In this document: piece after piece, positions 26,975-35,628 of the stretch
Layout: each line of letters begins with the position of its first letter
Position numbering within the stretch: the first letter of the stretch is position 1
DNA from: an uncultured Carboxylicivirga sp.
GTDB taxonomy: Bacteria; Bacteroidota; Bacteroidia; Bacteroidales; Marinilabiliaceae
Length of the DNA: 64,000 nt
Reading direction: 5' to 3'
Assembly: GCA_947503525.1 (NCBI GenBank)
Contig: CANNEA010000003.1
Coordinates: 558,001 to 622,000 of the forward strand
Notes under the pieces: generated by a model
Seen by the model: only the letters and a program-made list of their open reading frames with translations
Database searches by the model: none
Told to the model about the DNA's origin: nothing
Position numbers and translations under genes: made by a program

Positions 26975-27403
26975 TTATCTTTTCCACTCCATTAAAAACT
27001 CATTTTCACCTGTTTCTTCTTCTTTATTTTCAAACATTATCTCAAAACCTTGACTCTTGTAGAAATCAACGGTTTTTATATTTTTCTTGTATACTTTAAG
27101 TTGAATCGTCGTCCTTGTGTCTTTTACAAAATTCAGGAGTTTTTTACCTATTCCTTTACCTTGAATTTTATTATCCACAAAAATTGCTGCTAAAAAGTTT
27201 TCAACCATAGAAACAAATCCAGCAATTTTTTTATCATCAATAGCTAAGTAGGTTTCAGAGTTTGGTAAATATTTATTAGCCATAGCCTCCTTATTTTTAT
27301 TCCAGTAATCTCTTGGAATAAAATCGTGAGCAATTACAGAAGCTTTATACCAAAGCGCTACTACTGTTTCAATATCTTTAGGAGTTAATTTTCTTATTTC
27401 CAT
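26975..27403 (-). CDS. GNAT-family N-acetyltransferase (YjaB-like)
   Basis: 142 residues, a single GNAT domain. The start (IRKLTPKDIETVVALWYKA, then HDFIPRDYW) resembles YjaB-type enzymes. The acetyl-CoA pyrophosphate loop is IFVDNKIQGKGIGKKLLNFV (Q/R-x-x-G-x-G/A), followed by the VDFYKSQGFEI motif at the end of the fold. These enzymes acetylate amines, but the acceptor cannot be predicted. It is a single gene with long intergenic spaces on both sides, so the context does not help. Confidence 0.85.
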   Translation of the reverse strand: MEIRKLTPKDIETVVALWYKASVIAHDFIPRDYWNKNKEAMANKYLPNSETYLAIDDKKIAGFVSMVENFLAAIFVDNKIQGKGIGKKLLNFVKDTRTTIQLKVYKKNIKTVDFYKSQGFEIMFENKEEETGENEFLMEWKR

Positions 27404-27686
27404 TTACAATCCTCAGTTTACAGAGTGTCCTTCTTATATGAATACTAACGGTTTATTCAAGTGTCGTTCGGGATTTAATGTACGAACTTTAAATACTGCA
27501 CAGAGCCATAGTGTTGTATTTGTTTATATCTTTTATTTTTCACAAGCCAATTGTAAATTATGGTCACCTTATGCAACTAATAAAATCATCATAAATGCGA
27601 TTTGGCTTTGCTCATCGAAGCCACAAGCCATACAAAACCAGTCAGCTTATTTATGTTTACTAAGTTATCATTTTTCTAAAAATAAT

Positions 27687-27830
27687 CTATAGGGGTGGGG
27701 TTATTAGGATGTTTGGCAGATGGCTTATTTCTTCATGCTTGGCTTCTTTATGTGCTTTATGGTAAAGCATATTAATCAACTTGAAGTGATTTTTAGCCTC
27801 TTGAGTACTTTCAGGGCAATTGATCACCAT
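27687..27830 (-). CDS. Possible 47-residue ORF at the end of the 27.9-34.9 kb gene train
   Basis: ATG at 27830, stop at 27687-27689. The product (VINCPESTQEAKNHFKLINM, then a His/Lys-rich part and ILITPPL) looks protein-like and is on the same strand as the TPR gene, which ends 61 bp upstream. A stop two codons before the ATG bounds it. It could be a last small gene or a fragment of a lost one. The other bases of 27404-27891 show no gene. Confidence 0.3.
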   Translation of the reverse strand: MVINCPESTQEAKNHFKLINMLYHKAHKEAKHEEISHLPNILITPPL

Positions 27831-27891
27831 AATTTAAGCATCAACAGATAATGCGCAGAATATACGCGAGGTTTGGAAGCATTAGTATTTG

Positions 27892-28518
27892 TCAATCCAA
27901 TAATTTAAGACTTTCCAAGGCCGCCTCATCATTTGGATTGTACAAGAGTACTTTATGATACAAAACCTTTGCCTCACGAAATTTTTTAAGATGAAAATTA
28001 GTGTGTGCAAGCATCAGGAGCCCATCATAATCAAAAGGGAAGAGGTTTACGACTTTTGAAAAATACTTTTCGGCTTCATCATAGCTCTGCTGATAAAAAT
28101 AGACGGAACCTAATTTATAGAGAGCACTTGTATTATTTGGTGCAGTCGATAAAATCTCCTTATATAGTATTTTAAGCTCTTCCATATTACCCAGAGCATA
28201 AATGGGGTAAGCTTTGCCAAACTTTGGTTCAATGGCAAAAGGTTTAAGCTCAATGGCCATTTGATAATAGCTCTTGGATTCCATTAGTTGACTGGCTAAA
28301 TAGGATAACCACCCTAATCGTAAATTACATTCATAAGAATCTTCTTTATAAGCGGCCTTTAATACTTTTATTGCTTCCTCATATTTATATTCAGCTTCCA
28401 GTTCGTAACTCGATTCAAAAGCAAGGTTTAATTTATTGAAATTTCCGTCTTGCGCATTTAATTGGCTGCAAAATGTAAATGCCAAAATAATTCCAAAGGA
28501 TCTTATTAGAGTTTCCAT
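27892..28518 (-). CDS. Exported TPR protein
   Basis: 208 residues with a signal peptide (FGIILAFTFCSQLNAQ). The mature part is at least four tetratricopeptide repeats, seen as Y-x-x-A-x-x-Y/L-L and P-N-N/D-D periodicity (for example NNTSALYKLGSVYFYQQSYDEAEKYF and DYDGLLMLAHTNFHLKKFREA). TPR proteins hold protein partners. The start overlaps the preceding TPR/barrel gene by 13 bp, so the two are translationally coupled and probably work as a pair in the periplasm. It is the last clear gene of the train that begins with the PqqD-like gene. Confidence 0.82.
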   Translation of the reverse strand: METLIRSFGIILAFTFCSQLNAQDGNFNKLNLAFESSYELEAEYKYEEAIKVLKAAYKEDSYECNLRLGWLSYLASQLMESKSYYQMAIELKPFAIEPKFGKAYPIYALGNMEELKILYKEILSTAPNNTSALYKLGSVYFYQQSYDEAEKYFSKVVNLFPFDYDGLLMLAHTNFHLKKFREAKVLYHKVLLYNPNDEAALESLKLLD

Positions 28519-29873
28519 ATAATACCTCCTGAAAACATTAGGTTAGTATAAGTATGTTGATTGTATTGTTGAAGCATATTTAAGTTCTTCAACTGACCCG
28601 ATATACTCGTAAAATACCCTAAACTTAATACATAAGTTGTATTCATATCTTTGGACAAAATATAATTTCTAAGGTTGAGTATATTCTGGCTTTGTTCAAT
28701 ACTGTTATAAAGTACGCCATCATTGATATCGTATAAATTACCGAAGTTGGGAAATAAACCTGAAGCCTCTATCCACCACGATTTATTAACTTTAAAACCC
28801 AGTAGGTGTTTATGTATAAACTTGCTTTCTTCTTGATTTTCGGCACTTTGTTTTTGGTAATAGCCATCAAGGCTATAGTATAGATTAAGATTTCCTTTGG
28901 GATACCATGTAAAATGACCTCCATATTGCTCTTGCTGGGCACCATTAGCTTGTCCATAGGCATAGGAAATACCGAGTTGTATCATTTTAAGGTCTTGTTG
29001 AATTTTGGCTGAATAAAAGGTGTAGGATTCAGTATAAGAATTGCTTAGCTGATTTGAGGATGGTATACTGAGCTGAGTATAATTAATGCTTGGGATTATT
29101 CGTGTTCCTTTGAATGGGGTAAATTGTAATTGACCATTATAATTCCATTGATGTACACTTTGTCCTATAATTTCATATACACTTTGATTGTCAAGCCAAA
29201 AGGCATCTTCATTTTTGTATAGATAATTCAGTGTATGGTTCAAAAGCATTGTTTTACCAATGCGATGCGAGATCAGACCGCTTGTTGTATGAAAGTAATT
29301 GGTGATTTTTTGTAATCCATCTATTGTCGGAATAAGTCCATCTGAGATATTCGTTTTAACAGTATTGGTCTGTCCTTGGTTATAAGTGTAAAACAATGCT
29401 AAAGTTACAACTCCTCTGTTGTATTTCTTCTTTAATGCGGGGTATTGACTATGATTTAAATGTTTAGAACGAATTAAAGCATCGTTGTACCTACCACCAT
29501 ATTCATAACACTGTAAGAGGTAGCTAAGTGCAATATCATTATTATTAAATTGTAATGCCTTTTCGTAATGAGGAATGGCTGCACGATAGTTGTTAGTTAT
29601 AAAATAGGCATAGGCCATTCTCATGCGCAGGTAATAGTAATCGATACCACTTGCCATTGCAGAACGCCCTTCGCTTAAAAGCTCACTCCATTCACCATTC
29701 ATATATAAGGCATAGGTGCTTGAATCTATTTCTGCAAAGCTTTTGGTTGATTGACTCATCAATTGTGGAGCGGTAAAGCACCAGAGAAATAGCAATAAAC
29801 CACATGTTTTCACATGATTCACTTTTATCGTAAAGGCAAATAGCGACTTATTATTGCTGGGCTTCCTCATCAT
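28506..29873 (-). CDS. TPR domain plus predicted outer-membrane beta-barrel (YaiO-like architecture)
   Basis: 455 residues. After a signal sequence (about 20-40, LLLFLWCFTAPQLMSQ) come two or three TPRs (about 45-150, NNYRAAIPHYEKALQFNNN). The rest (about 150-455) is made of alternating strands with aromatic ends and closes with a Leu (SGGIIWKL), as outer-membrane barrels do. The layout resembles YaiO-type proteins. It may form a channel or a docking site at the outer membrane. It overlaps the urea-transporter/M23 gene by 23 bp and the TPR gene by 13 bp. The barrel call rests on pattern only. Confidence 0.65.
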   Translation of the reverse strand: MMRKPSNNKSLFAFTIKVNHVKTCGLLLFLWCFTAPQLMSQSTKSFAEIDSSTYALYMNGEWSELLSEGRSAMASGIDYYYLRMRMAYAYFITNNYRAAIPHYEKALQFNNNDIALSYLLQCYEYGGRYNDALIRSKHLNHSQYPALKKKYNRGVVTLALFYTYNQGQTNTVKTNISDGLIPTIDGLQKITNYFHTTSGLISHRIGKTMLLNHTLNYLYKNEDAFWLDNQSVYEIIGQSVHQWNYNGQLQFTPFKGTRIIPSINYTQLSIPSSNQLSNSYTESYTFYSAKIQQDLKMIQLGISYAYGQANGAQQEQYGGHFTWYPKGNLNLYYSLDGYYQKQSAENQEESKFIHKHLLGFKVNKSWWIEASGLFPNFGNLYDINDGVLYNSIEQSQNILNLRNYILSKDMNTTYVLSLGYFTSISGQLKNLNMLQQYNQHTYTNLMFSGGIIWKL

Positions 29874-32079
29874 TATTGATTGGTTCTAGAATAACTTTTT
29901 GATTCTTATGATAGAAAGATATTTGTTGTATTCCTGTTTTTTCAATGAATAGGCTGCACTTACTTTCTTTAATGGTTTTCGCAATGAGTTGATTAGAACA
30001 AGTAGAATATAATCGTATTTGTGAAGTCTCGAAGACATCATCTTTCGAATCATAGTTCATTGTAAAAGTTGTTTTAACCAGTCGGGTAAAGGGGCTAATA
30101 AAATCGTAAAACCATAAAAAGACAGCTGGATAATTATAGAATACCGGAATGGTATCACTTAGCGTATTATCCTTATAGTAGCTTTTTTGGACTTTAAATA
30201 CGCCAAGGAATAATTTGTGCAATAATGCATCTTTCGGACCTTCATAATAGGTAAAGAGAAAGGATTCAGAGTCGGAAATATAATAGGCTTTGGCCTTGCT
30301 TTCGATACAATGAAAATAAGTTTCGTTATTGGAATTGATAGCGATGTGCCATTCAAGCTTTTTTGTTTTGTTATGCCCCTTTACCGTAAAAGATAGTATT
30401 TGTCCGGGTACAAAATGGAAGGCATTTTCCAATAAAGCATGGTTTTCTGTATTTGCAACATGTTCATTTTCTTGAGGAATAGAATAGGACTGAACCAGCT
30501 CCTTTTTATCATGAATTGTCAGGTAACTGCTCACAGGAGTATACATGGTGCTTGAACCAATAAAAGGGTGTGGCTGAACCTGGAAATGCAAATGGGGGTA
30601 TGGCGAACGACCTGAATTACCACACCGCCCGATGATTTGTCCAAAACTGACTTTTTCCCCTTTCTTGACAACAATAGAGTCTTTCTTTAAATGACTAAGT
30701 TTAGTATAGGTATAGTCACTGTGTTTAATAACGATGGTATTACCCCAGTTCTGCTTGATATTAACGTCACCGATAGGATTGTCTTCAATGCCATCAAGAA
30801 CTTCTTCAATAGTGCCTTCCGCTGGTGCTATCACCGGTTTGTTATAACAAAAGTAATCTTCCAAAATATGACCTTCATTCTTAAACTGCAACCCTGATTT
30901 ATTACAAATAATAAAATCCCATGCATAACGAAAGTCACCCTGATGGGTGTGTTCTCCATTAAAACCTTGCGATACCTTCCACACACCCATAAAAGGTAGC
31001 TTTAATGCTATATATTGTTGATGCTTAAAACGTATTTGATGATTGATATAGGTATAAAGGTTTTTTTCTGGCTTATTGTATTGATAAAGCACCTCTGATA
31101 ATTTCTGATTGTAGTTCACCCTGTATTTTAAGCTATACAGAAATAACAAAACAATGATGTTGAATGGCAAAGAATAAATGGCCAGGTGGAAATACAGAAA
31201 TATAGAACTAAAACTGATGGAGAGAATGGCCACCAAAGGCACCAAAATAATTACACTCAAATATGAACGCGTAGATGGTACCAGAAAAAAACCACCTATT
31301 GCTATGGATGTGAGTATATAATTAAAGCCAATGTAGCTGTATTCGATCATCGTAATGTTAGCCTCAATGGAACTGTAAAACAGGTAGGCGATAAAGAAGC
31401 CAATTAAGGATAAGGAAAAGGCGATGCGGCTAAAAAACAATAGCCCCAGGGAAATCAGAAAGCCAACTAATACATTATATTGAAATAATATGGCACTTAA
31501 GGAAACGAAATAGCCTTTAATAAAAGGTGGTATACTGGCTGCATTGAAATATTCATATACCTTCACCAAGGAATGACCTCCAACCACATACAACTCGTTC
31601 ATGGTATATATACCTCGTTCACTAATGCCTAAAGCCTCAAATTGTTTGGTTGCAATGGTAAATGTCCAGATAGACAATAAAAAGGGAATGCTGAGGTAGG
31701 GAAGATGATATTTGCCAACGATACCTTGCAGACTAACAGAAATGAGTAAGGTGAAAATGCCGGACAGTACTACAATTAATACCAGATGCCAGCTTAAGGC
31801 ATAATAAATGCCTAATCCTAAACCCACTAATAAAGCATTAAATCCATATAAACCTTTCGAAATAGTAGCTTTGTCCAGGTTAAAAGTAAATGCAGTGACT
31901 GATGTAGTTAATACAGCCAAAAGTCCCATCAGACCAGTATATATATCAATGAATGAGACCAAAAAAATCAATAAGGCAAAGGGCTTATAACTTGAAAAGA
32001 AAACCTGCGAATAACTGTTTAATAAGCTATCAATAAAAAAATGCTGGTTATTTATAATATGTGATTTAATGCTTTGCAT
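29851..32079 (-). CDS. Fusion of a urea-transporter-type channel with an M23 peptidase domain
   Basis: 742 residues. Residues 1-325 are hydrophobic and carry the two inverted UT-family repeats: GLYGFNALLVGLGLG at 76-90 and IGFNYILTSIAIGGFF at 250-265. Residues 365-510 are an M23 metallopeptidase domain with HTHQGDFRYAWD (His and Asp zinc ligands, 377-388) and HLHF (496-499). About 200 further residues of unknown fold follow. UT proteins are channels for urea and similar amides; M23 enzymes cut peptidoglycan cross-links or peptides. The zinc site appears complete. The start is 52 bp after the PLP-decarboxylase gene and the stop overlaps the next gene by 23 bp, so it belongs to the gene train. 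Confidence 0.85.
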   Translation of the reverse strand: MQSIKSHIINNQHFFIDSLLNSYSQVFFSSYKPFALLIFLVSFIDIYTGLMGLLAVLTTSVTAFTFNLDKATISKGLYGFNALLVGLGLGIYYALSWHLVLIVVLSGIFTLLISVSLQGIVGKYHLPYLSIPFLLSIWTFTIATKQFEALGISERGIYTMNELYVVGGHSLVKVYEYFNAASIPPFIKGYFVSLSAILFQYNVLVGFLISLGLLFFSRIAFSLSLIGFFIAYLFYSSIEANITMIEYSYIGFNYILTSIAIGGFFLVPSTRSYLSVIILVPLVAILSISFSSIFLYFHLAIYSLPFNIIVLLFLYSLKYRVNYNQKLSEVLYQYNKPEKNLYTYINHQIRFKHQQYIALKLPFMGVWKVSQGFNGEHTHQGDFRYAWDFIICNKSGLQFKNEGHILEDYFCYNKPVIAPAEGTIEEVLDGIEDNPIGDVNIKQNWGNTIVIKHSDYTYTKLSHLKKDSIVVKKGEKVSFGQIIGRCGNSGRSPYPHLHFQVQPHPFIGSSTMYTPVSSYLTIHDKKELVQSYSIPQENEHVANTENHALLENAFHFVPGQILSFTVKGHNKTKKLEWHIAINSNNETYFHCIESKAKAYYISDSESFLFTYYEGPKDALLHKLFLGVFKVQKSYYKDNTLSDTIPVFYNYPAVFLWFYDFISPFTRLVKTTFTMNYDSKDDVFETSQIRLYSTCSNQLIAKTIKESKCSLFIEKTGIQQISFYHKNQKVILEPINNDEEAQQ

Positions 32080-32131
32080 ATTGATATTGTATAATGGCTA
32101 CTATCCAAACTGTCATTTAGACTTTACGATA

Positions 32132-33490
32132 TTATAAATCGTGTTTCACCAGATGTTCAGGTACCTTATCCAAGGCATTCATGGTGGAGTGATCTTCATT
32201 TTGTCGAATGATATGTGTATTGCCCTCGGTATCTATCATCACCACCTTTGGCCGGTATTTAATAAACTGCAACCATTGACTCATGTTGTAGGCTCCGATT
32301 CTACTGATTACAACATGATCACCTTTATCTAATAATGGAAACTTAATGGCTTCTCTTACAACATCAATATTCATGCAAAGCGGACCATAAATAGTTGTAT
32401 CTTCCAATTGAACCGGAGTTTCTTTAGTTGGTACCACATAGTGTTCGTACCAAAATGACGTAAATAGTAGGTTTAAACCTATATCAATTACCAATGCTTT
32501 ACGTCCATCCGGCAGAAATTTATTAGCTAAAACCGTGCCGGCCAAATAACCTGCATCATCAATTAACGCCCTTCCGGTTTCCAAGATCAAAGTTGGCATT
32601 CGATCATATTTGATATCCGAATTTTGTAAGGCTGTTGTAATGGCTTCAGCATACTCATCAAAAGTAGGACAGGTGTCAGAGCCAGGAAGATAAGCACCTT
32701 TAAGCGTATTCTTTGAGGCAAAACCACCGCCCAAATCAATGTATTGAATATGATGATTGTATTTGTGTTCGATGCGAACTGCCAGATAGGCCAGTTTTTC
32801 TGCTGCTATCGCATAGGCACTTGGCGCCATTATATACGTGCCAATATGGGTATGTAATCCCATTAATTCCATAGCAGGTTCTTGCATAATCTTATTAATC
32901 ATTGACCATGCTTCGCCATTCTCAAGGTTTAATCCAAAGCGAACCCATTTAGGATAAATGCCCGTATCCATATTTATCCGAATAGCCACTTTGGCTTTTT
33001 TACCGCTTTCTTTGGTGATGGACACGATGTCGTAATATTCATCCAAATGATCAATATGTATTAATGACTCGTTCTCTATGGCCAGGCCTAATTCTTCACG
33101 ACTTTTATCTGGTCCGTTAAAGATGATTTTGTTACCACTAACTCCATTTGCAATGGCTTTTTCGTATTCGAAACCCGAAACAACTTCGGCCCAAGCCCCT
33201 TCCTGATGAAAGGTATTACAAACGGCATTAAGGTAATTGGTTTTATAGGACCAGGCGAATTGTACTTTAGGGTAACGGCTTTCAAATGCACCCCGGGCAG
33301 ATTGGTATGTGTCGCGTATGTTTTGCTCCGACAAAATATATAGTGGTGATCCGTACTCACTAAGGAGTGTTTCAATATTCTGTCCGTCAATATGACTTAT
33401 AGGCTTAAGACCGGAGCTCATACCAAATTTATCAGGTACGCCTGCATTAATTTTACTTATAGTGGGTTTTTCGTAAGGTATTTTTTCCAT
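32132..33490 (-). CDS. Fold-type III PLP-dependent decarboxylase (Orn/DAP/Arg decarboxylase family 2)
   Basis: 452 residues from the ATG at 33490, just 10 bp after the ATP-grasp stop; a longer frame would overlap that gene. The PLP lysine is Lys83 (FAWSYKTN, for the usual YAxKAN). HTHIG at 213-217 and GGG at 254-256 are conserved, ETGR near 304 takes the place of EPGR, and the active-site Cys372 lies in GPLCMNID. It resembles LysA but is diverged at several usual positions, so diaminopimelate is not certain. Its company (PqqD-like protein, ATP-grasp ligase) suggests a biosynthetic decarboxylation or racemisation in a special pathway, not housekeeping lysine synthesis. Confidence 0.85.
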   Translation of the reverse strand: MEKIPYEKPTISKINAGVPDKFGMSSGLKPISHIDGQNIETLLSEYGSPLYILSEQNIRDTYQSARGAFESRYPKVQFAWSYKTNYLNAVCNTFHQEGAWAEVVSGFEYEKAIANGVSGNKIIFNGPDKSREELGLAIENESLIHIDHLDEYYDIVSITKESGKKAKVAIRINMDTGIYPKWVRFGLNLENGEAWSMINKIMQEPAMELMGLHTHIGTYIMAPSAYAIAAEKLAYLAVRIEHKYNHHIQYIDLGGGFASKNTLKGAYLPGSDTCPTFDEYAEAITTALQNSDIKYDRMPTLILETGRALIDDAGYLAGTVLANKFLPDGRKALVIDIGLNLLFTSFWYEHYVVPTKETPVQLEDTTIYGPLCMNIDVVREAIKFPLLDKGDHVVISRIGAYNMSQWLQFIKYRPKVVMIDTEGNTHIIRQNEDHSTMNALDKVPEHLVKHDL

Positions 33491-33500
33491 AATTAAAAGC

Positions 33501-34550
33501 TTAAAATTTTCCGGTGATTGCGATTTTCTCAAAGTCAGCCAGATCACCAATTAAATCATATGAGTAGCGAATAAACATTTTTCCTACTTCATATTTGGTC
33601 ATTGGTTCCACTTCTTTACCCATGGCTAACAATGCCAGGATCTCGGGAATATTTTGACCCGCACCAACAGCCAGGTAAACCCAGGCCGGAATACGAGGAT
33701 TTATTTCAATAAGGTAATAATCATCATCTTCCGTACGTATCATCTCCAATTCCATTCCGCCTTTCCATTTGCTTTCTTTAATAAGGCGATGAGTTATTTG
33801 AAGGAGTTGCTCGTCATCCAAACAAATGCCTCCCCAGGCTTTTCCTTTGTCAGTAATGTATTGTTTTCGCATGGGCACAGCAGCAACAGTATTACCTAAT
33901 CCATCACCTAAGGCTACCACATTAACCTCGGTACCTTTAACAAATTCTTGAATGATAACAGGCATGCCCCATTTGGCACTTAATTTATTGAAATGCTTTG
34001 CAACTTCATCCGTATTATAAGCCATGAAAGCATCGTAGAACTTTCCTTTAACCAGAACCGGATAATCCATCTTGGATTCGATCGTTGCTATTTCATTCTG
34101 TGAACTAATATTAATGCTAAGGGGAACTTTCAAATCATATTTTTGACCATATTCAACCAAATTTCCTTTGTTACGTTCTTCAAACTGCATTAAACTGGGT
34201 AGATAGGTCCTGATGTTATTCCTTTTGAGTATGGCCTCCGACATTATGAATGTATGTAATTCAGAATCCAGATTAGGAATAATCAGATCTATGGGATCTT
34301 CTTCATGAATCTGAAGTATGCGTTTCATGTATACTTCCCGCCCAACAGAAGGGTAAGGTATAATGTAGGCCGTATCCACTAGGTCTTGCATATAGATGCC
34401 CGGCTCAAGATTTTCATAAGATAAGCCAATAATGCGTACATCAAGAATGGCTGAGTCTCTAAGACCTCGGATTACCGGTATGCCCGGACCAGGATTGTCT
34501 GTGTTGTTTAGACCAGACACAGCAATTGTTAGTTTAATTTTTTCACTCAT
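33501..34550 (-). CDS. ATP-grasp ligase (carbamoyl-phosphate-synthase-like / PylC-like fold)
   Basis: 349 residues. The pre-ATP-grasp domain is at about 1-110 (GLRDSAILDVRIIGL). The ATP-grasp fold follows, with the lysine strand YPVLVKGKFYDA, the IIQEFVKGTEVNV strand, and the metal/ATP site MELEMIRTEDD to YLIEINPRIP. The Glu and Asn metal ligands are present, so it should be active. Such enzymes join a carboxylate to an amine through an acyl phosphate; PylC and peptide-modifying grasp ligases are known examples. It starts 3 bp after the PqqD-like gene, which points to a carrier- or peptide-bound substrate. The substrate itself is unknown. Confidence 0.87.
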   Translation of the reverse strand: MSEKIKLTIAVSGLNNTDNPGPGIPVIRGLRDSAILDVRIIGLSYENLEPGIYMQDLVDTAYIIPYPSVGREVYMKRILQIHEEDPIDLIIPNLDSELHTFIMSEAILKRNNIRTYLPSLMQFEERNKGNLVEYGQKYDLKVPLSINISSQNEIATIESKMDYPVLVKGKFYDAFMAYNTDEVAKHFNKLSAKWGMPVIIQEFVKGTEVNVVALGDGLGNTVAAVPMRKQYITDKGKAWGGICLDDEQLLQITHRLIKESKWKGGMELEMIRTEDDDYYLIEINPRIPAWVYLAVGAGQNIPEILALLAMGKEVEPMTKYEVGKMFIRYSYDLIGDLADFEKIAITGKF

Positions 34551-34553
34551 GCT

Positions 34554-34799
34554 TTAATCATTAACTATTAAATGGTAATGATTGAGCATCTGAAAATAAT
34601 CATCTAAATGTCGTTCAAATATATTTTCACTAACATCATATTTAGTCATAAAATAGGCTTTGATCTCAGTTTCACTTCGCCCGAGCTCTATTAACTTAAC
34701 AATCTCTCTGGCAGTGGTGTTTAAAGAATAAGAATCTCCTGTTTTTGCATCAAATGCAAAGCCAGAATCATTTATCGTGATGTTATGTTTTAACTTCAT
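34554..34799 (-). CDS. PqqD-like protein (RiPP-recognition-element type)
   Basis: 81 residues from the ATG at 34799. A longer GTG start at 34847 is possible but would overlap the 30-aa ORF and adds a stretch not seen in the family. The sequence follows PqqD closely: SGFAFDAKTGDSYSLN strands, a helix with EIVKLIELGRSE, then YDVSENIFERHLDDYFQML. PqqD-like domains bind the leader part of ribosomally made peptides and present them to modifying enzymes. It is the first recognised gene of the train and is 3 bp upstream of the ATP-grasp gene. Some PqqD-like proteins act in non-RiPP systems. Confidence 0.87.
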   Translation of the reverse strand: MKLKHNITINDSGFAFDAKTGDSYSLNTTAREIVKLIELGRSETEIKAYFMTKYDVSENIFERHLDDYFQMLNHYHLIVND

Positions 34800-34803
34800 A
34801 GTA

Positions 34804-34896
34804 TTAAGTTTTTGAAGTTGTGAATACAATCTTTTCAGGGAGGACACAAAATGTGTTAGATGTAAATTTATTAAAAAGATTTAATTCATTAGTCAT
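34804..34896 (-). CDS. 30-residue ORF, candidate precursor or leader peptide
   Basis: ATG at 34896, stop at 34804-34806, only 4 bp before the PqqD-like start. The product begins MTNELNLFNKF, has one Cys (residue 17) and one Pro, then EKIVFTTSKT at the end with several Ser/Thr/Lys residues. Its place directly ahead of a PqqD-like gene is where RiPP precursor genes are often found. The size and position fit; codon use gives no proof, and it could be chance. No known precursor family is recognised. Confidence 0.4.
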   Translation of the reverse strand: MTNELNLFNKFTSNTFCVLPEKIVFTTSKT

Positions 34897-35239
34897 TTTG
34901 ATCAATAGATTTCAGGTTTTATTCAACGATTTATTGAAATCTTTCTGGAACTAAATTCTCAAACCATTAAGCTTAGAATGGTTTTTCTATTCAATTTGAG
35001 ATACATCAGGTTATATGGCAGTCATCACATCGTTTAAATATTGATGGGGCATCAATATTGAAAAGTAAGATGGAGAGTGGTATCGTATGACTTTCTCAGG
35101 TGCTGATTTATCTGTATTTACCTGGGCTATATTTCTATAATATCCAGCCAAAGCTGTATCAGTTCAACAAAGCAAGCTGCACATTTGTATTCATATAAGC
35201 TTTTATGTTATATAAAAACTGAAGATAGGACATTATGTA
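34897..35239. other. Upstream region of the PqqD-led gene train
   Basis: No gene is seen. Two hairpins stand out: AAACCATT (34961-34968) with AATGGTTT (34977-34984), followed by T on the plus strand, and a perfect 10-bp stem with a GGG loop at 35037-35059. No clear promoter consensus was found on the minus strand. Confidence 0.45.
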
Positions 35240-35362
35240 AGTACCGGACTATTAAGTGTCATGATGTTAATGTCAGCATCCATGTATTTCTTTATAAATG
35301 TTGATGTTAGTCAGGTATTCCTTAACTTAGGTTTTCCGTCCAATATTATTTACCCACACTAA
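35240..35362 (+). pseudogene. Truncated duplicate of the DoxX-like gene
   Basis: The frame reads STGLLSVMMLMSASMYFF, continues with DVSQVFLNLGFP and NIIYPH, and then stops. This matches residues of the intact DoxX-like protein at 36782-37141 almost residue for residue, and the DNA is about 85% alike over roughly 118 bp by eye. The start codon, the first ten residues and everything after IIYP are gone. It is a relic of a local duplication about 1.5 kb upstream of the surviving copy. Confidence 0.82.
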
Positions 35363-35628
35363 TGGGCGATTTGATCGCGTTCAATTAATCACACTTCTTT
35401 AGTATTGAAACATAGGTTCTACAAGACGATGCAATGGACGCTTATCTTATCGCTCCTGGCCGCAATACAACAAAACCAGAAAATGGTATTCGAGCACTAC
35501 TAAAAGTTGCATAAATGACAAGAGTAGGGGGCAAAAACCTGTAAGATCTGATTGCCTGATAAACAACCAACTTTAAGCTTCTTGTGATTGTAAGGTGCCA
35601 AACAAGCTCTTGCCCTTAAGCCTGCAAG

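Noticed and set aside
27438-27692. 84-codon open frame on the plus strand
   Set aside because: The composition is unlike a protein (scattered Cys, Tyr and Ser with no domain pattern), and the opposite strand carries the better small frame at 27687-27830.
34804-34847. GTG start at 34847 for the PqqD-like gene
   Set aside because: The extra 16 residues do not belong to the PqqD fold, whose first strand begins right after the ATG at 34799, and they would overlap the 30-aa ORF.
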